64,000 nucleotides of DNA from CAZCCM01 sp964616165 (GTDB lineage: Bacteria > Bacillota > Clostridia > TANB77 > CAG-508). The notes under the pieces were generated by a model. The model was not told the DNA's origin. It was given only the letters and a program-made list of their open reading frames with translations, and did not search any database. Below are positions 56,801-64,000 of the stretch, one piece after another. The DNA lies in assembly GCA_964616165.1 (NCBI GenBank), contig CAZTTS010000005.1:1-64000 (forward strand), read 5' to 3'. The position numbers were made by a program, and so were the translations under genes. The stretch's first letter is position 1. Each line of letters begins with the position of its first letter.

Positions 56801-56871
56801 TCATTTATTGAATCTTTGTCTTGAAGTTCTTCATCAACTTCCTTGCCTTTATTGTCCGTTTTTTTGCTCAT
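53830..56871 (-). CDS. Penicillin-binding protein 1A-type, bifunctional glycosyltransferase/transpeptidase
   Basis: Polymerises and cross-links peptidoglycan. The 1013 residues include a long Lys-rich cytoplasmic region (1-155) and one membrane helix (about 160-185). The GT51 domain has IEDERFYKHKGVDFKR near 240 and GASTITQQLIKN. The transpeptidase has SxxK in LGSSMKPIG near 575, SNN in IEVSNNIIF, and KTGTTND near 755. The C-terminal extension has Cys-rich segments (CRDSGMLPGKYC, CKVSGLLPSAAC), a helical region and an Asp-rich acidic end. It starts the long minus-strand envelope block. Confidence 0.95.
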   Translation of the reverse strand: MSKKTDNKGKEVDEELQDKDSINELADKQLQRIKELEEQFGDRYIPSGDATKIINVQEIESKLSKEDKKIFNSETNELNFDVPNLNKMYMDNNEEKDNKIIKDSKKNIIDEDENMPRSSRKRKKPNKKTRSTKGNVKKAPTKQGKKSKKRKKPKSKFKLILKWLVSIFLAVFLLLVGLAFAYIFGVFGQDKSLTKEDLIIANENSTVYDRSGKLVATLVDDEKREIVTLSEMPEYLPKMYIAIEDERFYKHKGVDFKRTISATVSYLLKRGQSDYGASTITQQLIKNITEDDERSWERKLREITRALQVEREITKEQVLELYLNVIFVGGDNIHGVALGSDYYFGKSQKDLTMAEAAFMAGINHMPNAYNPFLLSIDDLSEKEAKEIDDNKKLSKKEKEKAKLDKVKENNREEIKNRTITVLNKIYKDLKWISKEDYEKAVAETEKGFKFSHGQKSKSTLKYSYITDAAIDEVVEMLMKEKEITRELAEIQLYNGGYKIYTTQNSGMQKIAEDDMKDSYYRLNSNLKKGVKSQASMTIIDHKTGQVLVAVGGLGSDVIMTKGDWNRTTRTLRQLGSSMKPIGVAAPALESGGMTAATVFDDTPFGGFNNFGYGYRGYTNIRKGIEVSNNIIFLKAVAEMGEETSAKFLESVGFRIVEADKNIASLALGGLTYGVSSTQVAGAYAAIANGGEFIEPTFVLKVENSAGKVVLKPQQKKERVLSEQNAFILQKMMTSTVVGAEGTGSYAKVSGFETGVKTGTTNDDKDRWLCGFTPKLTAAVWYGFDVAEHIYWGGINPAGLIWRNNMRAIHAKYYKSGGEFERPDGIVQVAVCRDSGMLPGKYCKKDPRGSRVYTEYFVKGTEPTETCEHHEEVEVCKVSGLLPSAACKNTIKKVFLKKDNNLVAADRKYKAPTKKCDKCAKIEADNSKKAKEISDLIEALPEISALTIEDEAKVNNAKSKYDALSSAIKNLISEANKTKLNNAVQRIIEIKEELENNNGDDDDDDDENEPPPTP

Positions 56872-57011
56872 TTTATCCCCTTAATAAAACCAATAAATTT
56901 ATATTTTTATTATATTATATATTGTTATAAAAATAAAGAATAAACTCTATTTTAAAGTTATTAAATACCAATTTACTAAAAAATATTATATAACAAAAAA
57001 GATATTATTAC

Positions 57012-57041
57012 AAAAAAAAGAACAAGAATATTTGTTCTTTT
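57012..57041 (-). terminator. Terminator after the replication-relaxation-like gene
   Basis: AAAAGAACAA (57016-57025) and TTGTTCTTTT (57032-57041) form a perfect 10-bp stem with a 6-nt loop. On the minus strand it runs into eight T. Confidence 0.8.
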
Positions 57042-57087
57042 TAATATATTTTAAATTAGATTTTATTTTCTCTTTTTTATTTTTGTT

Positions 57088-58002
57088 TTATTTGTTTTTC
57101 CAAATATCATTTTTTACATTTTCTAAGTCTAAATCTTTATTTTTAATTGTAAATTTAAATAAAGTTGTTGCTATATCTTCTTCTAACAACATAAGATCAT
57201 ATGTAAAATACAGATTAGGTATGTCAATATTATTTAATAATATAGTTTTATATACTTCAGCCATATGTTTTTTGTCTTCACATACTAATACTAGATCTAT
57301 ATTACCTTTCGAGCCTGATGAAAAGAACTCTGAATATATTTTTAATCGAGTATTTAAGTCTTCATCATCATTATCTCGTCTTATACTGTCAACAAACACA
57401 GACATACTTTTCTTTAAGCTTTTGTTTTCAAACTTAATAAATCCCTTAGTATATAGTTTTCTATTATATTGTTTAGAAACTATTTCAAAGCTTGCTTCAT
57501 CAGACACATATGATGCATTTTTCAAAACATGTGCAATTATCATTTGATTTGCAGCTAATCTTCTTTTTATACTATCAACAGTTTTTAAATTGTCAGTAGC
57601 TCTCCACTCTGATTTAATTTCTCTTGCTTCTAATAAATATTTCCCGTTTTTTTCTAAAGAATACACTTTATATGCTGATTTTTCTTCAAAAGTTGAAAAA
57701 TAGCACCTAGAAAGTAATTTCCCTTTTAACATTTGATCTAATTTTCTTGAAAGTTTTTTAGTATTACTAAATGAATAACCTTTAAGAGAAAGCAATTGAT
57801 TTATTTGTCTAGAAGTCATAAACTCATATTTGTTTATTAATTCTAAAATATCATATTCTAATTCTCCTAAATGTTCTCTTTGAATTTTAGATACAACTTG
57901 ATTAATAGAAACATAACCATCATATCCATCGAAGACTTTCTTTTCACCTTCAATCATTTTAAAAGGTGATTCATCTGCTTGAATTTCACTATCTTTAATC
58001 AT
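57088..58002 (-). CDS. Winged-helix protein resembling the replication-relaxation family
   Basis: The 304 residues begin with an acidic segment. A winged-helix region (about 45-125) follows: LELINKYEFMTSRQINQLL, then KKLSRKLDQMLKGKLLSR and AYKVYSLEKNGKYLLEA. This order matches the replication-relaxation family found on plasmids and integrative elements, where the role is plasmid copy control or unclear. The C-terminal part (about 160-300) is unassigned. The gene is a single unit with AGGAGG and its own terminator, inside otherwise conserved housekeeping DNA. It could equally be a chromosomal DNA-binding regulator. Confidence 0.5.
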   Translation of the reverse strand: MIKDSEIQADESPFKMIEGEKKVFDGYDGYVSINQVVSKIQREHLGELEYDILELINKYEFMTSRQINQLLSLKGYSFSNTKKLSRKLDQMLKGKLLSRCYFSTFEEKSAYKVYSLEKNGKYLLEAREIKSEWRATDNLKTVDSIKRRLAANQMIIAHVLKNASYVSDEASFEIVSKQYNRKLYTKGFIKFENKSLKKSMSVFVDSIRRDNDDEDLNTRLKIYSEFFSSGSKGNIDLVLVCEDKKHMAEVYKTILLNNIDIPNLYFTYDLMLLEEDIATTLFKFTIKNKDLDLENVKNDIWKNK

Positions 58003-58083
58003 AATTCCTCCTATATCAAAAATTATTTAATATATTTTCAATAACTAATATTATTAATTATTGTATTATCTAGCATTGATTAC

Positions 58084-58809
58084 TTAAATATATTTTATCT
58101 CATCTATCTTAAGATGTCTATACTCTCCACTTTTTAAATCATTTATATCAATTTTACCAATCATACTTCTATGTAATGAAATGATTTTTAAATTTAAACT
58201 TTGAAACATTCTTCTAACTTGTCTGTTTTTCCCCTCAGATAATGTTATTTCTACCTTACTATATTGTTTTTCTTTATTATATTCTAATAATTTAACTTTA
58301 GCTTTTCTTGTTTTATATCCATCATCTAAATATACACCAGATTGCAATTTATCTAAATTGGTTTTACTAATCTTTTTTTCGATTTTAACAATATATGTTT
58401 TAGTAATATTATTTGATGGATGTGTTATTTTATTAATAAAATCTCCATCATTAGAAAATATTAATGCTCCTGAAGTATACATATCTAGTCTACCTGCTGA
58501 GACTAATCTTTTATCTGTTTTAATTAAATCTACAACTTTTGGTCTATTAAATTGTTCAATATTTGTAGTAATATAGCCTATTGGTTTATTTATTATATAG
58601 TATTCAAATTCTTCTTTTTTTAATATCTTTCCTTTAAATTCAACAATATCATCTAGTTTTACTTTTGTTCCTAATTCTTTTACTACTTCCCCATTTACTT
58701 TAATTTTACCTTCAGCTATTAATTCATCTGCTTTTCTTCTAGAACAAAGTCCTGTTGAGGCTATAAATTTTTGCAATCTTTCTTCTTTTTCTTCCATTTC
58801 TTCTCTCAT
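58084..58809 (-). CDS. Pseudouridine synthase, RsuA/RluB/RluE family
   Basis: Modifies uridine in rRNA. The 241 residues start with an S4 RNA-binding domain (LQKFIASTGLCSRRKADELI and VNGEVVKELG). The catalytic domain has AGRLDMYTSGALIFSNDGDF, with the catalytic Asp in RLD, and TLSEGKNRQVRRMFQSL. The family usually has RLDxxTxGLLL; the DMYTSGALIF form is a mild variant. The start codon follows the RluA-type gene's stop with no gap and no clear ribosome-binding site, so translation is coupled. An internal ATG at codon 4 is an alternative start. Confidence 0.9.
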   Translation of the reverse strand: MREEMEEKEERLQKFIASTGLCSRRKADELIAEGKIKVNGEVVKELGTKVKLDDIVEFKGKILKKEEFEYYIINKPIGYITTNIEQFNRPKVVDLIKTDKRLVSAGRLDMYTSGALIFSNDGDFINKITHPSNNITKTYIVKIEKKISKTNLDKLQSGVYLDDGYKTRKAKVKLLEYNKEKQYSKVEITLSEGKNRQVRRMFQSLNLKIISLHRSMIGKIDINDLKSGEYRHLKIDEIKYI

Positions 58810-59811
58810 TTATATTTTACTTTCATTTCTTAATATTTTCAAAATATCTTCAAATTCTTTTGGAATTTTGCTTTTAATATCTTTTATATTATCATCCACA
58901 TCAAGAAATTTTAGCGAAATAGCATGTAATAATTGAGAATTAATATTAAAATCATTTTTACCTTTAGAATATTTTTTATCTCCAACAATTGGATAACCAA
59001 TTTGAGAAAAATGAACACGAATTTGATGAGTTCTTCCTGTTTCTATATTAATACTGACTAATGTATAGTTTTTAAATCTTTCTAATACTGTAAAATATGT
59101 TATAGCTTCTCTCCCTTTTAAATTTGCTTCCATTTTTTTAAAATCTGATCTAGATCTTAAAATTGGCATATCAATTTTACCTTTGTTTTCTTGAATATTC
59201 CCTCTTACTAATGCTATATATTCTTTTTCAATTTCTCTTTTTTTAAACAAAGCTTCATAATATTTATGTGATTTATTGTTTTTTGCTACTAATAATAATC
59301 CAGATGTATCTTTATCTAAACGATGAACAATTCCTGCTCTTTCTTCACCATATAGATTTGATAAATTATATTTATCTTTCAAAATAGATACAATAGAAAT
59401 ATCTTCCTTCCCCACTCCAGAATAAACAACAAGACCTTTAGGTTTATTAACTATTAATATATCTTTATCTTCATAAAGGATTTCTAATTCTATATTTTTT
59501 AAATCTTTTTCTTCTTCCTTTGTTTTACTTTTAATATTTGTTTTTTCATTCTTTTTTGTAATTTCATCAGCTTCTTTTTGTTTTAAAAGACTTAATGCTT
59601 CTTCTTTCTTTAAATTAATTTTATTAAAATCTTCCAAAGAAAGCTTAGAATGCGTTTTTGTAATTTTTCTTTTACCTAGAAGAATCTTTTCTGTTTCAAT
59701 AAGAAATACTGCTTCTTGTCTTGATATATTATATTCTTGAGCTAAAAGCTTATCTATTCTTTCTAATTTATTTATTTTTTCCATATTCTCTATCTCTTCA
59801 GTCTTTTCCAT
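58810..59811 (-). CDS. Pseudouridine synthase, RluA/RluD family
   Basis: Converts uridine to pseudouridine in rRNA or tRNA. The 333 residues carry an N-terminal S4-like segment (about 15-75), a charged Lys-rich linker (75-105), and the catalytic domain with IVNKPKGLVVYSG, IVHRLDKDTSGLLLVAKN (catalytic Asp) and ETGRTHQIRVHFSQIGYPI. The linker is longer and more charged than usual. It lies between the HD-domain gene and the RsuA-type gene, forming an RNA-modification cluster. Confidence 0.93.
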   Translation of the reverse strand: MEKTEEIENMEKINKLERIDKLLAQEYNISRQEAVFLIETEKILLGKRKITKTHSKLSLEDFNKINLKKEEALSLLKQKEADEITKKNEKTNIKSKTKEEEKDLKNIELEILYEDKDILIVNKPKGLVVYSGVGKEDISIVSILKDKYNLSNLYGEERAGIVHRLDKDTSGLLLVAKNNKSHKYYEALFKKREIEKEYIALVRGNIQENKGKIDMPILRSRSDFKKMEANLKGREAITYFTVLERFKNYTLVSINIETGRTHQIRVHFSQIGYPIVGDKKYSKGKNDFNINSQLLHAISLKFLDVDDNIKDIKSKIPKEFEDILKILRNESKI

Positions 59812-59843
59812 TTCTCACATCTTTCTAAATTTCACTATATTTT

Positions 59844-60386
59844 TTATTTGTTTTCTTTATCAAAATTAATAGACATATATTCTTTTTCAAGTTCTTTGTA
59901 TATTGGTTCATTTTCTATATCTTTCTTTGCTATTTCTAAAAAGATTTCGTATTTTTTTAATAATATCTTTCTTTTTTCAATATTTACTAGTTTTATATAT
60001 TTTATATTATCTAATAGGTCTGCACATTTTACTATTAATGCTTCAAAACCGTATTTAGAACAATTTTCATACATTGTTTTTGCTTGACTTATTTCATCTG
60101 AAATTGAAGAATCAAAACTAACTATTTCAACAATTTCTCTTATTTTAACTCCAAATTTATTTTCTATATCATAAACACTTATTAATGTATCTTCCAATAA
60201 ATCGTGTAAAATTCCTGATAAAATTATTTCTCTTGAATAATTATGTGAATATAAAATCATGCCTACTTTGAAACTATGAAGTAATACAGGTTTAGGATTA
60301 TGTCCTGACTTACTTAAATTCTTTGCAACACAATGTAATGCTTCATCCATTTCCTTTTCTAAATTAGTATTTATTTGTTTAAACAT
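59844..60386 (-). CDS. HD-domain protein
   Basis: The 180-residue protein is one HD phosphohydrolase-like domain. An early His lies in KPVLLHSFKVGMILY, the HD pair in LSGILHDLLEDTLISVYDI, and a later Asp in VKCADLLDNIKYIK. This resembles the hydrolase half of RelA/SpoT-type proteins (small alarmone hydrolases) and other HD hydrolases; I cannot specify the substrate. It is the first gene of the RluA/RsuA-type operon. Confidence 0.8.
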   Translation of the reverse strand: MFKQINTNLEKEMDEALHCVAKNLSKSGHNPKPVLLHSFKVGMILYSHNYSREIILSGILHDLLEDTLISVYDIENKFGVKIREIVEIVSFDSSISDEISQAKTMYENCSKYGFEALIVKCADLLDNIKYIKLVNIEKRKILLKKYEIFLEIAKKDIENEPIYKELEKEYMSINFDKENK

Positions 60387-60442
60387 TTTATTTTCTCTTT
60401 TTTAATAGATTTGACACTATGCATATATTATATATGAAATTG

Positions 60443-60474
60443 ATTTAAAAAAGTAGTATATTGATATACTACTT
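60443..60474 (-). terminator. Terminator after the SSB-like gene
   Basis: AAGTAGTATA (60451-60460) and TATACTACTT (60465-60474) form a perfect 10-bp stem with a TTGA loop, followed on the minus strand by six T. It lies about 90 nt beyond the SSB-like stop, after an A-rich transcript tail. Confidence 0.8.
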
Positions 60475-60565
60475 ATTCTTTCTTTTGGTTTTCTTTTTTT
60501 ATTTATTATTTTTTGTTTTTATTGTTTATTGTTTGTTTTGGGATTTTATTTTTTGTTTTTTAAAA

Positions 60566-61249
60566 TTAAATGTTTGAATTTTTAGAAGCAAGTTCTTCAA
60601 TAATTTCATTAATATCTTCTTGTGGTAGTTCTAAAGTTCCAATTGAAACTTCATATGCTACTCTTTCTTCCACATGTCCTTCTTTTAATTCTTTATTATA
60701 TTGTCTACTTTGCATTCTTCCTACAATTCTAACTGTTTGACCTACTTCTAAGTTTTCAGAGAATCTAGCATTTCTTCCCCAAGCAATGCAAGGCAAATAA
60801 TCGCTTTTCCCATAAGGTCTATTTACAGCTAATAGTATATCTGAAATTTCTCTTCCAAATGGAGTTTTTCTATAAATAGGTTTTTTACAAATATGACCAA
60901 TTAATTCTACTTCATTAGTAGTTTCTAGATTTTCATCTTCTTTAAGTTCAGTATCTGATACAACTCTAATATCTTTAACAAAAACATTTAAAAGTAATCT
61001 TCTTCTATTGTCTTCTTCATTATAATGATTATATGATCTTAGTTGACCTTTAATTTCAACCATTGTACCTGGTTCAATATTTTTACCCATTATAATTCTT
61101 TCAGAAACAATGATTCCAATTTCATCAACATCTCCACTTAATCTCTTTACTTGGACTTTTGTATCAAAAAATTTTTCACTATATATTTCGTGGTTTAACT
61201 TTATCTCAGTTGTAATTTTACCAACAAGTATAATATTGTTGTTTTCCAT
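60566..61249 (-). CDS. SSB-like protein with two tandem OB folds
   Basis: A single-stranded-DNA-binding-type protein of 227 residues. I start it at ATG 61249 (AAAGGAG 7 nt upstream); an in-frame ATG at 61318 lies upstream of the promoter -10 and cannot be transcribed from it. The first OB fold spans about 5-90. The second (about 105-190) matches classical SSB: VELIGHICKKPIYRKTPFGR, DYLPCIAWGRNARF and QTVRIVGRMQSRQY. It lacks the acidic DDDIPF tail, so it is a paralogue or accessory SSB rather than the main one. Confidence 0.8.
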   Translation of the reverse strand: MENNNIILVGKITTEIKLNHEIYSEKFFDTKVQVKRLSGDVDEIGIIVSERIIMGKNIEPGTMVEIKGQLRSYNHYNEEDNRRRLLLNVFVKDIRVVSDTELKEDENLETTNEVELIGHICKKPIYRKTPFGREISDILLAVNRPYGKSDYLPCIAWGRNARFSENLEVGQTVRIVGRMQSRQYNKELKEGHVEERVAYEVSIGTLELPQEDINEIIEELASKNSNI

Positions 61250-61295
61250 AGTATACTCCTTTATCTTTCTTATGTGTTTTTTAAAATGTAGTATT

Positions 61296-61324
61296 ATTAT
61301 ATCACAAAAATGAGCCAATGTAAA
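61296..61324 (-). promoter_or_regulatory. Promoter of the SSB-like gene
   Basis: On the minus strand TTTACA (61324-61319), a 17-bp spacer and TATAAT (61301-61296) with an upstream TGN form a near-consensus promoter. It overlaps the thrS terminator hairpin. Confidence 0.75.
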
Positions 61325-61351
61325 ACATTATAATGCTTACAGACTCATTTT
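61305..61351 (-). terminator. Terminator of the xerD-thrS operon
   Basis: An extended hairpin: AAAATGAG (61307-61314) with CTCATTTT (61344-61351), TGTAA (61319-61323) with TTACA (61337-61341), and an inner CATTATAATG palindrome. On the minus strand it ends in five T. The -35 box of the SSB-like gene lies within its arm. Confidence 0.75.
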
Positions 61352-61411
61352 ATATTCCTAATAATTTTTATTTTAAAAGTTTTATATAACTTTTTAATTC
61401 TATTTGATTTA

Positions 61412-63154
61412 TTATTCTTTTATTTCTTGAAGTAATTTTTCTATAAATTTATCTAAATTTATTTTGCCCAAATCACCTTTGTCTCTAGACCTTACACTAA
61501 TATCTTTTGAAGTTTTTTCTTCTTCACCTATAATTAGCATATATGGAACTCTTTCAATTTGTGCTTCTCTAATCTTATATCCAATTTTCTCATTCCTATA
61601 ATCTATTTCAACTCTAATATTATTCTTAATTAATTCTTTTTCAATATCTTTAGCATAATCTAAAACATTATCATTAATAGGCAATATTTTGACTTGTACA
61701 GGTGATAACCATAATGGGAATAATCCGGCATAATGTTCAATTAGAACCCCCATAAATCTGTCTATAGAGCCATATATAGCTCTATGAATCATAACAGGTC
61801 TATGCTTGTTACCATCTGCACCAACATATTCTAAATCAAATCTTTCTGGCATTTGGAAATCTAATTGAATTGTTCCACATTGCCAAGATCTACCAATACA
61901 ATCTTTAATATGTAAATCTATTTTAGGGCCATAAAATGCTCCATCACCTTCATTTAATACATATTCTATATTCTCATGTTCTAAAGCTTTTTTAAGTGCT
62001 TCTTCGGCTTTATCCCAAGATTCAATCTCACCCATAAAGTTTTCTGGTCTTGTTGATAGTTCTACCTTATATTCTAGACCAAATCTAGAATAAATTATAT
62101 TTGCTAATTTTAATACTCCAATTATTTCTTCTTCTATTTGTTCTGGTAAACAATATATATGAGCATCATCTTGAGTAAATACTCTAACTCTAAGAAGACC
62201 GTTTAATTCACCTGATTTTTCATGTCTATGAACCAACCCAAGCTCTCCCCTTCTAATAGGTAAATCTTTATATGATACTAAATCAGTTTTATATACTAAA
62301 ATACCACCAGGACAATTCATAGGTTTAATTGCATACTCTGTTTCGTCTACTTTTGTAAAATACATTGATTCAGCATAATGATCCCAATGACCAGAGCGTT
62401 TCCATAATTCATCTTTTAATATTATTGGTGTTTTAATTTCCTTATATCCAGATTTAAAATGTAAATCTTTCCAAAAATTTTCTAATTCGTTTTTTATAAC
62501 CATACCATTTGGTAAATACATAGGCATTCCTGGTGCTTCTTCAGCAATATAGAATAATTTCATTGCTTTACCAATTTTTCTATGATTTCTTTTTATTGCT
62601 TCTTCTAACATAAGCAAATGTTCATCTAGCATTGATTTTTTAGGGAATGAAACTCCATAAATTCTTTGCATTGAAATATTGTTTTCATCGCCTTTCCAAT
62701 AAACAGCAGATGTTGAAAGTAATTTAAAAGCTTTAACTGCTCCAGTGCTAGGTAAATGCGGACCTCTACATAAATCAATAAAACTTCCTTGCCTATATGC
62801 AGAAATTATCTCATCTCCTTCTAACTCTTTAATCAATTCAACTTTAAAAGGTTCATTTAATTCTTCAAATAGCTTTATTGCATCTTTTCTATTTAATTCT
62901 TCTCTTACTTCTTCCAAATTTTCTTTTATAATATTTTGCATTTCATTCTCAATTGCTATTAAATCACTTGGTTCGAATGGTTTTTCTACTTTAAAGTCAT
63001 AGTAAAAACCTTGCTCTATTGCTGGCCCTACACCCAATTGCGCATTAGGATATAGTCTTTTAACAGCATGAGCTAATATATGTGATGAAGTATGCCAAAA
63101 AGTTTCTTTTGACACTTCCATTGTTTTTCCTTGTTCTAATTTTATTTTAAACAT
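61412..63154 (-). CDS. thrS: Threonyl-tRNA synthetase without TGS domain
   Basis: Charges tRNA-Thr. The 580 residues begin almost directly at the editing domain (HTSSHILAHAVKRLYP, HxxxH) with DLCRGPHLPSTG completing the editing site. The class II core has MKPMNCPGG (zinc Cys), RVRVFTQDDAHIYC, and a motif 3 region near PVMIHRAIYGSIDRFM. An anticodon-binding domain follows. Family members are usually about 640 residues, with an N-terminal TGS domain of about 60 that is missing here. The gene is 12 nt downstream of xerD, leaving no room for a T-box. Confidence 0.95.
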   Translation of the reverse strand: MFKIKLEQGKTMEVSKETFWHTSSHILAHAVKRLYPNAQLGVGPAIEQGFYYDFKVEKPFEPSDLIAIENEMQNIIKENLEEVREELNRKDAIKLFEELNEPFKVELIKELEGDEIISAYRQGSFIDLCRGPHLPSTGAVKAFKLLSTSAVYWKGDENNISMQRIYGVSFPKKSMLDEHLLMLEEAIKRNHRKIGKAMKLFYIAEEAPGMPMYLPNGMVIKNELENFWKDLHFKSGYKEIKTPIILKDELWKRSGHWDHYAESMYFTKVDETEYAIKPMNCPGGILVYKTDLVSYKDLPIRRGELGLVHRHEKSGELNGLLRVRVFTQDDAHIYCLPEQIEEEIIGVLKLANIIYSRFGLEYKVELSTRPENFMGEIESWDKAEEALKKALEHENIEYVLNEGDGAFYGPKIDLHIKDCIGRSWQCGTIQLDFQMPERFDLEYVGADGNKHRPVMIHRAIYGSIDRFMGVLIEHYAGLFPLWLSPVQVKILPINDNVLDYAKDIEKELIKNNIRVEIDYRNEKIGYKIREAQIERVPYMLIIGEEEKTSKDISVRSRDKGDLGKINLDKFIEKLLQEIKE

Positions 63155-63166
63155 CTTTTTCTCTTT

Positions 63167-64000
63167 CTATGCTCTAGGATGAGCACTTTTGTATTCTTGA
63201 GCTATATCTTCTTCTAAAAATTGTAAATATACCTTAGTTGATGATATATCTACATGTCCCATCATATTCTGTATAGCATTTAAATCTGCTCCATTTTGGA
63301 GCAAATGGGTGGCAAAAGAATGTCTTAAAACATGTGGTGTTATATCTTTATCGATATTTGCTTTTTCTTTATAGTATTTAATAATTTTCCAAAAACCTTG
63401 TCTAGTTAATTGTGCACCATTTAAATTTACAAATAATGAAGGCTCTTCGTCGCTCTTAATTAAAAAAGGTCTTGATTCTTCTAAATATGTTCTTAATGCC
63501 TCTACCGAAATTTTACCAAGTGGTATAACTCTTTTTCCATATTCATTATTACATATAACATATTCATCGTTAAGATTAACATCTTTTATATTTAAACCTG
63601 TTATTTCTGATGCCTTCATACCCGTTGCATAAGCAAATTCTAGCATTGCTTTATCTCTAACTCCCTTTAAACTTTTATTATCTGGTTCTGATAAAAATGT
63701 TTCTATTTCTTTTGTTGATAATATATTAGGAGTTATTTTTTCTACTTTAGGTAATTTAATATCTTCTGTTGGATCTTTTTTTATAAGACTATTTTTAAAT
63801 AAATAATTATAAAAAGAACGAAGGCTAGCTGCTTGTCTCGCAACAGTAGATTTCTTACTATTAGTTTTTACCATATTATTTAAATACTTCTGCAGGTTAG
63901 CAGCAGAAATATTTTTAACATCTAGTTTATTTTCTTTTAAATAAATCTTAAATTTATTTAAATCACGACTATATGCCATAATAGTATTATTTGATAATTT
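63167..64000 (-). CDS. xerD: Tyrosine recombinase XerD (5' end beyond the window)
   Basis: A Xer-type recombinase partnering XerC at dif. The ATG at 63979 is not the true start: the frame stays open to the window edge and reads KLSNNTI before AYSRDL, matching the family's N-terminal LSxNTLxxYxRDL. The N-terminal 20 or so residues are therefore outside. The catalytic residues are Arg-equivalent K in ATGMKASEI (normally R), Lys in the EYGKRVIP strand, HVLRHSFATHLL (His and Arg), HVDISST and the Tyr in KVYLQF. The first catalytic Arg reading as Lys is unusual. Confidence 0.85.
   Translation of the reverse strand, partial: KLSNNTIMAYSRDLNKFKIYLKENKLDVKNISAANLQKYLNNMVKTNSKKSTVARQAASLRSFYNYLFKNSLIKKDPTEDIKLPKVEKITPNILSTKEIETFLSEPDNKSLKGVRDKAMLEFAYATGMKASEITGLNIKDVNLNDEYVICNNEYGKRVIPLGKISVEALRTYLEESRPFLIKSDEEPSLFVNLNGAQLTRQGFWKIIKYYKEKANIDKDITPHVLRHSFATHLLQNGADLNAIQNMMGHVDISSTKVYLQFLEEDIAQEYKSAHPRA

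Noticed and set aside
57032..57547. Plus-strand frame opposite the replication-relaxation-like gene
   Set aside because: It runs through the terminator hairpin, and the opposite frame has AGGAGG and a domain pattern.
61316..61318. ATG as the start of the SSB-like gene
   Set aside because: It is upstream of the promoter -10 and adds residues unlike the family; ATG 61249 has a good ribosome-binding site.
63155..63166. T-box or other leader for thrS
   Set aside because: Only 12 nt separate xerD and thrS, so no leader can fit.
1..64000. tRNA, 16S/23S/5S rRNA genes, insertion sequences or prophage
   Set aside because: No tRNA T-loop/anticodon patterns, rRNA conserved blocks, transposase or phage gene motifs were found on either strand.

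Overview
The window is a gene-dense, very AT-rich piece of a Bacillota (Firmicutes) chromosome. Three things point to Clostridia or Tissierellia rather than Bacilli or Mollicutes: PolC-type replicative polymerase, a type A RNase P RNA (Bacilli and Mollicutes carry type B), and acetate fermentation genes (pta-ackA). Nearly all genes are housekeeping. I see no tRNA, 5S/16S/23S rRNA, insertion sequence, prophage or CRISPR array.

Layout. Bases 1-21246 are all plus strand: the end of secA; prfB with its programmed frameshift; greA; a pyrH-frr-uppS-cdsA-(membrane zinc-ribbon protein)-polC-gpsA operon with a good promoter and terminator; rnpB with its own promoter; rnr; a surface-type WGDG/leucine-rich protein joined to glmM; rnhA; a stand-alone GlmU-like acetyltransferase; a CoA-disulfide-reductase-like flavoprotein; and a murT-gatD-like pair. 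xerC (minus) converges on gatD. A small Ig-like membrane protein (plus) follows, then a non-coding stretch of about 0.95 kb (23107-24052) holding one structured island.

From 24053 to the right edge every gene is on the minus strand. In transcription order the blocks are: (partial) xerD-thrS; a tandem-OB SSB-like gene; HD protein-rluA type-rsuA/rluB type; a winged-helix replication-relaxation-like gene; a long envelope/protein-quality block (PBP1A-cysS-DUF1189-ftsH-small TM protein-GT2-like-ttcA-cdd, then GT4 membrane fusion-small TM protein-Smr-acetyltransferase-like); prx-pgeF-ZIP; uvrB-uvrA with two small membrane genes; membrane protein-pta-ackA-pgi-pfkA; and tig-DUF5684-clpP-clpX.

Functional picture: a fermentative anaerobe with peptidoglycan precursor synthesis (UppS, GlmM, GlmU-like, MurT-like, PBP1A), glycolysis to acetate, nucleotide excision repair, Xer chromosome resolution and ATP-dependent proteolysis.

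The most unusual observation is the murT-gatD-like pair. The GatD-like subunit lacks both its catalytic Cys and His, and the MurT partner has lost the NPAG motif, so the pair looks like a repurposed or ammonia-dependent enzyme. Other points worth checking are a PolC whose PHP metal ligands are all replaced, a ThrRS without a TGS domain, a GlmU without its uridyltransferase half, and promoter/terminator overlaps at ssb and prx that share a 17-nt sequence.
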